The position numbers and the translations under genes were made by a program. Below, piece by piece: positions 7,950 through 15,300 of a stretch of 64,000 bases of DNA (position 1 is its first letter; every line of letters begins with the position of its first letter). The notes under the pieces were generated by a model, which saw only the letters and a program-made list of their open reading frames with translations, was not told where the DNA came from and did not search any database. The stretch is from Cellulomonas humilata (GTDB lineage: Bacteria > Actinomycetota > Actinomycetes > Actinomycetales > Cellulomonadaceae): NCBI RefSeq assembly GCF_030814415.1, contig NZ_JAUSVB010000001.1, positions 744,001-808,000 of the forward strand. Reading direction: 5' to 3'.

Positions 7950-8662
7950 CCCTTCTCGAGATCGCCGTCCAGGACGTCACCGGCGCGGTCCTCTCCGCCG
8001 ACCTCGGAGCCGACCGGCTCGAGCTGTGCGCCGCGCTCGCCGCCACCGGGGGCCTGACGCCGAGCATCGGGCTCCTCGACGCCGTCGTCGCCGCGCTGCC
8101 GTCGCTCGTCGGCGTGCACGTGCTGGTCCGCCCCCGCGCCGGGTCGTTCGTCTACACCGCCGACGAGCTCGACGTGCAGGTCAGGGACGTCCGGGCTGCC
8201 GTGCGCTCCGGTGCTGCCGGGGTCGTCGTCGGTGCGTTGACCGCCTCGGGCGCGGTGGACCGCGACGCCGTCTCCCGGCTGGTCGACGCCGCCGACGGGC
8301 GCGAGGTCACGTTCCACCGGGCGCTCGACACCGTCCCCCTGCTGGACGCCGCCCTGGACGACCTCGTGTCGCTCGGTGTCGTGCGCGTGCTGACCTCCGG
8401 CGGCGCCGCCCGCAGCATCGACGGTCTCGACCGGCTCGCCGCAGCCGTCGCCCACTCCCGCGGTCGGCTCCAGGTCATGGCCGGCGGCGGCGTGCAGCCC
8501 GCGGACATCCCCGCCCTCGTCGCCGTCGGCGTCGACGCCGTGCACCTGTCCGCGAGCCGGCACGTCGACGAGTCCGGCGGACCCGGCGGCGGGACCTCCG
8601 GCTACACGACGACGGACCCGGCGCTGGTGTCGGCGGCCGTCGCGGCGCTGGGCCGGGGCTGA
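7946..8662 (+). CDS. cutC: CutC-family protein
   Basis: CutC family protein with a TIM-barrel fold, 238 residues. Motifs seen are LEIAVQD at the start, GADRLELCAALAATGGLTPS near residue 27, VHVLVRPRAGSF, VTFHRALD and the C-terminal DAVHLSASR. The family was first linked to copper homeostasis, but that role is disputed and it also occurs beside amino-sugar genes. Here it is the last gene of the PTS operon, coupled to EIIA by ATGA, so a sugar-related function is at least as likely. An in-frame GTG six bases upstream is an alternative start. Confidence 0.9.
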   Translation: MTLLEIAVQDVTGAVLSADLGADRLELCAALAATGGLTPSIGLLDAVVAALPSLVGVHVLVRPRAGSFVYTADELDVQVRDVRAAVRSGAAGVVVGALTASGAVDRDAVSRLVDAADGREVTFHRALDTVPLLDAALDDLVSLGVVRVLTSGGAARSIDGLDRLAAAVAHSRGRLQVMAGGGVQPADIPALVAVGVDAVHLSASRHVDESGGPGGGTSGYTTTDPALVSAAVAALGRG

Positions 8663-8669
8663 GCCCTCG

Positions 8670-10160
8670 TCACACCCCGTGCACTGCCGCGAGGCGACCG
8701 GAGCCGATCGCCGCCACGAGAGCGGCATGGTCCGCCTGGTTCCGGTCGGCGTACGTCGCGGCGTAGTCGGCGAACGCCTCGTCGGCCGCCTTGGACCCAC
8801 CGAGGTAGGCCGCGATGGCCACCCGGTCGCCCGACCGTGCGTGCGCGCGGGCCAGGGTCCACGCGCACAGTCCGCCGTACTTGCTGAAGCCCTCGGGACG
8901 CATCTCCTCGATGACCGCCGAACCCTTCCAGTCGCGCAGCTGGCGGATGTAGAAGTCGCGCTCGACGCCGTCGATCCCCCGGGTCCGCTGCCAGCCGAGC
9001 ATCGCGTCGCTCGCCGCCTGCATGAGCCGCTGCCCCTCGACCACCCGCTGCCCCGACTGCGTGTACTCGCTGGCCCCGAGGAACTGCTCGAGAACCGAGG
9101 GCTGAGCCTCCTTCGCCTGCAGGATCAGGTGGTCGCCGTCGTCGGCGCCCTCGAGCAGCAGGATCCAGGCCCGCGTCCCGACGCTGCCCACACCGACGAC
9201 CTTGCGGGCCATGTCGACCAGCCGGTACTGCCCGACGAGGTGCCGACGGTCCGGCTGGAGGCTGGTCTGGTACGCGTGCACCAGCTCCCCGAGCGCGGCG
9301 CGGAAGGACGGCGCCTGGTCGCCCAGCAGATCGTCCAGGGCAGTCACCAGGGGCGGGTCGGACACGAACCGCCGACGCCCGTCCACCAGCTCGGTCAGCT
9401 TCTCCACCGACCGCAGGTGGTCCCGGCTGCGCGCCTTCTTCACCGTCGACTGCGTCGTCTTCGACTGCGCCTTGCCCAACGATCCGCCGTGCTCCTTCAG
9501 GAAGTCGTCCACGTCGAGCCGCGCATACCAGACGTCGATGTTCGGCTGCGCTGCGAAGCCACGGATCGCCGTCCGGTAGGCCTTCGCGACGTCCGTCGTG
9601 ATCTTGCGCCGCTCCTTGTCCCCCGCGCCGATGCTGCGCGCGGCGATCTCGACGCTCGCCAGCAACCGCTTCACGTCCCACTCGAACGGGCCTGGGAGCG
9701 TCTCGTCGAAGTCGTTGAGGTCGAAGAGCATCCGACGTTCCGGGGTGCCGTAGAGGCCGAAGTTCGACATGTGCGCGTCACCGCACAGCTGCACGTCGAG
9801 CCCGGAGTCCGGGGTTGCCGCGAGATCAGAGGCCATGAGCAGGGCGGCGCCACGGTAGAACGCGAACGCGGAGCTGGACATGCGCCCGTACCGCAGCGGG
9901 AGAAGCTCGGTCACCCGGGACAGACCCTGGGACGCCAGCAGGTCCACGGGGTCGGGGCGCTCCGTCGTCGTCCCGATGTCCGCGAGGCTCTCCCGCGGGA
10001 GCAGCACCCGGGCGGCCGCTCCTCGAGCCTCACGCTCGTTGCGGCTCAGGAGGTGGACCTGGCCGGGGGCTCGTCTCCGCGTCGGCGTCAACGGTGGAGC
10101 GGGTCCGACAGCTCCGGGATCCAGCACCGTCGAGGCCCGTGTACCGCCGTCATCCGTCAT
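8670..10160 (-). CDS. DUF2252 family protein
   Basis: Protein of 496 residues belonging to DUF2252, a family with a distant kinase-like fold. Typical blocks are QVHLLSRN near residue 32, MSSSAFAFYRGAA near residue 95, LCGDAHMSNFGLYG near 128, and FDLNDFDET with EWDVKRLLAS near residues 147-165. The HMSNFG and NDFDE blocks resemble the catalytic loop and metal-binding loop of aminoglycoside-phosphotransferase-like enzymes. No biochemical role is established for the family. The first 30 residues are Pro/Thr-rich and probably disordered. It converges on cutC with a 7-base gap and is followed after 43 bases by the PIN-domain gene. Confidence 0.88.
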   Translation of the reverse strand: MTDDGGTRASTVLDPGAVGPAPPLTPTRRRAPGQVHLLSRNEREARGAAARVLLPRESLADIGTTTERPDPVDLLASQGLSRVTELLPLRYGRMSSSAFAFYRGAALLMASDLAATPDSGLDVQLCGDAHMSNFGLYGTPERRMLFDLNDFDETLPGPFEWDVKRLLASVEIAARSIGAGDKERRKITTDVAKAYRTAIRGFAAQPNIDVWYARLDVDDFLKEHGGSLGKAQSKTTQSTVKKARSRDHLRSVEKLTELVDGRRRFVSDPPLVTALDDLLGDQAPSFRAALGELVHAYQTSLQPDRRHLVGQYRLVDMARKVVGVGSVGTRAWILLLEGADDGDHLILQAKEAQPSVLEQFLGASEYTQSGQRVVEGQRLMQAASDAMLGWQRTRGIDGVERDFYIRQLRDWKGSAVIEEMRPEGFSKYGGLCAWTLARAHARSGDRVAIAAYLGGSKAADEAFADYAATYADRNQADHAALVAAIGSGRLAAVHGV

Positions 10161-10206
10161 CCCCCGAACCTAGGCTCGTCAGGCGTGCCGGGGAAGGGTG
10201 CCAGGG

Positions 10207-10626
10207 CTAGCCTTCCCGCTCCCACCAGGACGAAGGCCACCCCGGCGACACCACGGTGAGCCCGTGGAGGGCGGAGACCTGGGCCAGCTGGACGTCGTAC
10301 GTCGCGACGCTCGACACGTCCGGGTGCGCGAGGGCAGCCCCGATGTGCAGCGCGACGAACGGCGGGAGCACGCCCGACACCTTCGTCGCCGCCTTCAGGG
10401 TCTGGTCGGAGAACCGGATCACCTCGACGCGTTCCTCCACGTCGTGCGCGACCCCCGTCGCCTCGACCCCGCGCGGCTGTGCGACGCGTCGCAGCTCGGT
10501 CAGACCGAGCGGCGTGGTCACCAGCTGCGACTCGTGCTCCGCCGTCCAGGCGAGCCACTGCTCGCGGCAGGGCGCACCGACGAGGTACCGCGACAGCGCC
10601 GAGCCGTCGGCGTACACCCGCGTCAC
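10207..10626 (-). CDS. PIN-domain protein (VapC-like, orphan)
   Basis: PIN-fold ribonuclease-like protein of 139 residues. Visible are the first Asp in VYADGSALSRYL, the Glu in TPLGLTELRR and the last Asp in VATYDVQLAQ near the C-terminus. At the place where family members usually have DALHLA this protein reads VALHIG, so one acidic residue of the metal site is missing. No antitoxin gene adjoins it, which argues against a normal VapBC module. The start is uncertain: GTG at 10626 begins right at the domain, while GTG at 10725 would add a Pro-rich leader of 33 residues. Neither has a clear ribosome site. Confidence 0.75.
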   Translation of the reverse strand: MTRVYADGSALSRYLVGAPCREQWLAWTAEHESQLVTTPLGLTELRRVAQPRGVEATGVAHDVEERVEVIRFSDQTLKAATKVSGVLPPFVALHIGAALAHPDVSSVATYDVQLAQVSALHGLTVVSPGWPSSWWEREG

Positions 10627-10760
10627 CGGAGGCGGCGGGGCGACCGGCGCCGCGTCGTCGCCCGCCGGTCGCGGTCGCGGCAGAACGCCGCGATCAGCAG
10701 GCTGGTTCGGGGACGGGACGGGCACACCCCCATGATCGCTCACGTCGGCCGACAACGACG

Positions 10761-10790
10761 GCGGCCGGCCCCCCTGCAGGGGCCGGCCGC
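10761..10790 (-). terminator. Terminator of the conservon operon
   Basis: A perfect 12-bp inverted repeat, GCGGCCGGCCCC and GGGGCCGGCCGC, with a 6-base loop, lies 21 bases after the cvnD stop. No U-run follows, as is common in high-GC actinobacteria. Confidence 0.8.
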
Positions 10791-10811
10791 GGTCGGGTGA
10801 GACCTGAGTGG

Positions 10812-11423
10812 TCACCGGCTGCGCAGACGCTCCATCGCGAGCTGCACGAGGGAGATCAGAGCCTGCTTGGTGGCCGCACGCGAACGCGCGTCCGTGTAGA
10901 GCACCGGCACGTGCGCCGGGATCGCGAGCGCCTCGCGGACGTCGTCCAGCTGGTGCTTGGCGACGCCGTCGAAGCAGTTGACACCCACGACGAACGGGAT
11001 GCCGCGGCTCTCGAAGTAGTCGACGGCCGGGAAGCACTGGTCGAGCCGGTCGGTGTCGACCAGGACGACGGCGCCGATGGCACCGCGGACCAGGTCGTCC
11101 CACATGAACAGGAAGCGGTCCTGGCCAGGCGTACCGAACAGGTAGAGCCAGAGCGACCCCGGGAGGGCGATGCGACCGAAGTCCATGGCCACCGTGGTGG
11201 TGGTCTTGCGGTCGGAGACACCACCGGCGTCGTCGACGCCGACGGAGTGCTCGGTCATCGCGGCCTCGGTGTTGAGGGGCTCGATGTCGGAGATGGAGCC
11301 GATGAAGGTCGTCTTGCCGACGGCGAACCCGCCGGCGACGACGATCTTGACGACTGTGGGTGCGACGCTTCCTGCCGTGCCCGCCGGAGCGGCCACAGCG
11401 GCGTCAGAGGGCGGAAATGCCAT
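10812..11423 (-). CDS. Conservon GTPase (CvnD-like)
   Basis: Small Ras/MglA-like GTPase of 203 residues, the output component of Streptomyces-type conservons. The P-loop is GGFAVGKTTFIGSISD near residue 33. The switch II block is GTPGQDRFLFMWDDL near 98. The base-specificity motif is VNCFDG rather than NKxD, which is the norm in this subfamily. The start chosen is ATG at 11423; an upstream in-frame codon would add 15 residues rich in Cys and Arg that do not fit the family. The first 19 bases overlap the DUF742 gene, so the two are coupled. The operon ends here with a strong hairpin. Confidence 0.9.
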   Translation of the reverse strand: MAFPPSDAAVAAPAGTAGSVAPTVVKIVVAGGFAVGKTTFIGSISDIEPLNTEAAMTEHSVGVDDAGGVSDRKTTTTVAMDFGRIALPGSLWLYLFGTPGQDRFLFMWDDLVRGAIGAVVLVDTDRLDQCFPAVDYFESRGIPFVVGVNCFDGVAKHQLDDVREALAIPAHVPVLYTDARSRAATKQALISLVQLAMERLRSR

Positions 11424-11781
11424 TGAGAACACTCTCCAGCACGCTGAGGGACAGGGCAGGCGATTCACCGGTGTTGACCTCGACCGGCTGTGAGGTGTGC
11501 ACGCGCACGTACTGCTGGTCTGCGAGGTCGGACACGAGGATCCGGATCACGCCGAGCGGCAGGTGGAGCAGAGCAGAAAGCTCGGCGACCGAGATGTAGT
11601 TCGACGCGGCGTGCTGGAGGATCGCCCGCTTCTCAGGCGGGAGACCCTGGCTCGTCACGGCGCCCGGCATTGCCTCGACCAGCGCCTCGAGAGGCAGGTC
11701 GGAGCGCGCCGAGCGCACGCGGCCACCGGTCACGGCATAGGGCCGGACCGTTCTGGCCTCGTACTCGATGTGCTCGCTCAT
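11404..11781 (-). CDS. DUF742 protein (CvnC-like)
   Basis: DUF742 protein of 125 residues, third member of the conservon, thought to act as a winged-helix-like adaptor between kinase and GTPase. Family blocks are RPYAVTGGR near residue 13, ILQHAASNYISVAELSALL near 54 and LPLGVIRILVSDLA near 74. It follows the roadblock gene by 20 bases and overlaps the GTPase gene. The molecular role has been inferred from mutant phenotypes in Streptomyces, not from this sequence. Confidence 0.92.
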   Translation of the reverse strand: MSEHIEYEARTVRPYAVTGGRVRSARSDLPLEALVEAMPGAVTSQGLPPEKRAILQHAASNYISVAELSALLHLPLGVIRILVSDLADQQYVRVHTSQPVEVNTGESPALSLSVLESVLNGISAL

Positions 11782-11801
11782 GGGTCAGACTCCCCGTGGC
11801 C

Positions 11802-12251
11802 TCAGGCCACCGGGGCGCGGGTCGCGCCGTCGATAGGGAGCTGGCCACGCATCTCGGAGATGAGCTGCGGGGTGAGGGTCGCCTCGGTACGAGAGACGAG
11901 CATCGCCATCTCGTAGCCGATGAGGCCCACGTCGCAGCTGGACTCCGCGACCACGGCGAGGACGGAGCCGTTCGAGACGCTCATGAGGAAGAGGAACAAG
12001 TTGTCCATCTCGATGATCGCCTGACGCACCTCCCCCGCACGGAGCTGGCGCGCGGCGCCACGGGTCAAGCTAGACATCCCGGAGACGATTGCCGCGAGCT
12101 GGTCGCCGCTGGTGCGGTCGAGCTGCTCGGACATCGCCATGAGAAGACCGTCCGCAGACACCACGAGTGTGTGGCGAGTGCCGGGCACGGTCCGGACGAA
12201 GTTGTCCAGGAGCCAGCCGAAGTTGGCTGCCTCGGTGCTGAGCGCGGTCAC
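11802..12251 (-). CDS. Roadblock/LC7 domain protein (CvnB-like)
   Basis: Roadblock/LC7 protein of 149 residues, which in Myxococcus and Streptomyces systems acts as GTPase-activating or scaffold partner of the small GTPase. It shows the family pattern LLDNFVRTVPGTRHTLVVSADGLLMA at residues 14-39 and a central VRQAIIEMDN block. GTG start after AAGGAGG, an optimal ribosome site. The start overlaps the stop of a 29-codon upstream ORF (GTGA), so its translation may depend on that ORF. Confidence 0.93.
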   Translation of the reverse strand: MTALSTEAANFGWLLDNFVRTVPGTRHTLVVSADGLLMAMSEQLDRTSGDQLAAIVSGMSSLTRGAARQLRAGEVRQAIIEMDNLFLFLMSVSNGSVLAVVAESSCDVGLIGYEMAMLVSRTEATLTPQLISEMRGQLPIDGATRAPVA

Positions 12252-12337
12252 ACTTCCTCCTTGCTGGTGCAGTCGATGACTGCGGGGTCAGACGCCACCA
12301 TGGTGGTGACGACGGTTGTGGGGTCTGGGGCAGTCAT
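12248..12337 (-). CDS. 29-residue ORF between cvnA and cvnB
   Basis: A short reading frame on the minus strand joins the kinase and roadblock genes. Its ATG shares one base with the kinase stop (TGATG) and its TGA overlaps the roadblock start (GTGA). The peptide begins MTAPDPTTVV and ends CTSKEEV, with one Cys and no membrane segment. The ribosome site of cvnB (AAGGAGG) lies inside its last codons. It may encode a small protein or merely keep ribosomes running from cvnA to cvnB. No family is recognised. The arrangement is seen directly; its being translated is inference. Confidence 0.5.
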   Translation of the reverse strand: MTAPDPTTVVTTMVASDPAVIDCTSKEEV

Positions 12338-15300
12338 CAGCTCACGCCGTTCTGGCCGGACGGGTCCTCCGTGGCACGACGGCCACGGGAGGTCCCGGAC
12401 TGGAAGCTCGACAGACGCGACCGGAGCTGGTCCGCATCACGCTGCACGGGCTTCCCTTCGTCCTCGGTGACGGTCGTCGCCGGGACAGCTGTGGGGACTC
12501 GCTTGGTGAGGCGCTCCGCGTTGCCGCCCGAGGCAGCCGGCCGGTAGGCCGACAGCTGGGAGAGCTCGGAGAGTGCCTGCTCCTGGATGTCCGAACGGAG
12601 GGCCAGCATCGCGGCCACCTCGTCGTCGAGCGTGCCGACCCGAGGTGCCACCGACGGCGGCAGCGCGGGCTGCGGGACCGTCGACGACGGCGCAGGGTTG
12701 CTGCCGGGTCGGGCGGCCCACTCGGGCGGTGCCCACGACCCTGCCGACACGGGCTCCAGCGAGGCGGGAGCGTGCGACACGGGCGCGGGGGCGGCAGGAG
12801 CCGACCAGGTGGTCGACGCCATCCACGACTGCGACGAGTCGGCACCCGTGGGCGACTGCTGGGCGGCAGAGTCCGCCGTCCACGCCGAGGTCCGCACGGG
12901 TGCGGCCTGGCTGACGGGAGCGGGCGCGTTCTGCACCGGGACGGGTCCGGAGGTCTCCGGCGCGCCGTCGTCACCCTTCTTCCGCCCGAACAGGCCCCAC
13001 TTGCGGCGACCCTTGGCGTCGTCGGCCTGCGGGTGCGACTGCGACTGCACGACCTCGGCGAACGGAGCCTGGGCGGCCGGAGCTGCCGGAGCAGGTGCGG
13101 TCGGGGCCCACGCCGGGGCGGCGGCCTCGGGTGCGGCGTACGCGACCGGGGCCTCCTGGTAGACGGGTGCCTGCGGTGCGGGCTCCGGCTCGACCGCGGC
13201 AGCAGCCTCGATCGGCGTGAAGACCTGCGTCGGCGCCTCGACCTGCTGGGGCTGGGTCTGGAACGTCGGCCACGCCGGCGCCGCCTCCTGCACGGGGGCG
13301 GCCCACGAGGGCGCCTCCTCCGCGACAGGCTCGGCCTCGGGTGCGACGTAGACCTCGGTCTCGGCGGCGTACTCGGGCTCGCCCTCGGGGTCGGGCTCGA
13401 GGTAGACGCGCTGGAACGCGACGCCGTCGACGACCGCGAGCTCAGGCTCGGGCTCGGGCTCGACGACCGGCTCGACCTCGGCGACAGCCTCGGCCGGCTG
13501 CTCGGCCCACTCGGGCGACTGCCAGGTCGGCGGCTCCCAGGCGGGCACGGGCCAGGCGGAGTCGTCGGCGGCAGGGGCCTGCTCGTCGACGGTCTCGACG
13601 GGCGCCTCGACCGGCTCGGCAGCTGCGACGGCAGCCTCCGGGACGATCGGCATGGCGCCGGTGTGCCAGGCACGAGCCTCGTCGAGCGTGCGCTCCGAGG
13701 GCTGGTACGGCGTGGGGACGTCGGCGACGGGTGCACCCCAGCCGGAGTAGCCGCTGTAGGACGTGAAGGTCCGGGCGGGCACGACCGGTGCGGCGGGCAC
13801 GGCAGCCGCAGGAGCTGCGACCTCGTCCTCGCGTGCCGGGGCGGCGGAGCGCGAGGTCAGTGCGGCCGGGGCGTCCTCGCCGACGACCGGCGCCTCCCAG
13901 GCGGGCTCGTCGTCGACGGCCGTCTGGTCCCACGCGGACGCGGCGGCGGCGGGCGCCTCCCAGGTCGGCGTCTCGGCGACGATCGGTGCGTCCCAGGCAG
14001 GGGTCGCGTCGGCGTCGAGCACGTCCCAGGCGGGAGCCTCCGCAGCGGGAGCCTCCCAGGCGGGGGTCTCCGCAGCGACGGAGTCGTCCCAGACGGGGTT
14101 CTCCGTGGCGGACGAGTCCTCCCAGACGGGAGCGTCGGCAACGGGTGCCTCCCAGCCGGAGCTCTCCGCGACGGGTGCCTCCCACGCCTCGGACTCGGCG
14201 ACGGGTGCCTCCCAGGCCGGAACCTCGGCGGCGACGGCCTCAGCGGAGGGAGCGTCCCAGGCGGGCGCCTCCCACACGGGGGCCTCGGCGGCGGGAGCCT
14301 CGACCTGCGCGGTGTCCCAGGCCGGCGTCGGCTCCCATGCGGGTGCCTCCTCCTGCACGGGAGCAGCCTGTGCGGCCTCGTCGGCGGCGACGAGCGCAGC
14401 AGCGGACGCGACGTTCTGCGCCTCGCGGTTCTCGGCCTCCTGCGCCTCCCACGAGTCCTCGTCGTCCGCGAGCTGCGGGACGACCATGGGCTCGACGGGC
14501 GCGGCGTGGGCACCGCTCGACATCCACGGGGCGCGGACGGCGTTGGACTGGGCGGGCAGCTGGGCGCGCTCCTGGTCCTCGGACATCAGGCCGGGGACGA
14601 CGAGGTTCTCACCGGTGTCAGTGGTCGCAGCAGCCTCGGTCCGGCCGCGGAAGCCGGAGAAGAGACCGGCACGGGCGGCAGGGGCGGGGGCGGCAGCGGT
14701 GGACGCCGGGGCGGCCGTCTCCTCCGGCTTGGCCCAGGCCGACGTGGCGGCGCGGCTACGGCTCGGGAGACCACCCTTGAGGGGGGCGACCGTCGCAGGC
14801 TTCCAGTCGGAGCCGGCAGCCGAGATCTCGGGGGCGATGTGCCCGTCGGGTGCCTCGGGCAGGACCAGGTTGTCCTCGTCGAACGTCTTCTTCGACCGGC
14901 TCGGCAGACCCGTGGACTGCGCCAGCTCCGTGACCGGGATGGGGCCGACGGTCTCGTCCGAACCGTCGTCGCGACGACGGCGGTGCGGCAGGCCGAGCGA
15001 CGTCTGGCCGTCCGTCAGGGCGGCGAGGTCGACCTCTTCGACGACGGGCGCCTCGATCTGCGGCAGGCCCGGGTCGTTGCGCGGTCCGGCGAGGGCGGCG
15101 GGCGCCCCGTTGCCGTACAGGTTGGTCTCGGTCATCACGAACAGCGTCGCGGGGAACCGGACGATCGTCTCGGTGCCCGTGCCGTGCGCGGCCTTGAGCA
15201 GTCGCACGTCGGCACCCAGGCGCTGGGCGATGCGGCCGACGACGAAGAGGCCGAGGCGCTGGTTGCCCAGGGAGTCGCTGGCAGAGGTCGAGATGATCTT

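Noticed and set aside
10207..10812. A VapBC toxin-antitoxin module
   Set aside because: No antitoxin-like frame with a DNA-binding fold exists on either side of the PIN gene, and one catalytic acid is missing.
13440..14360. CRISPR-like periodic repeats
   Set aside because: The repeats are coding, in frame with the kinase, degenerate and without unique spacers of constant length.
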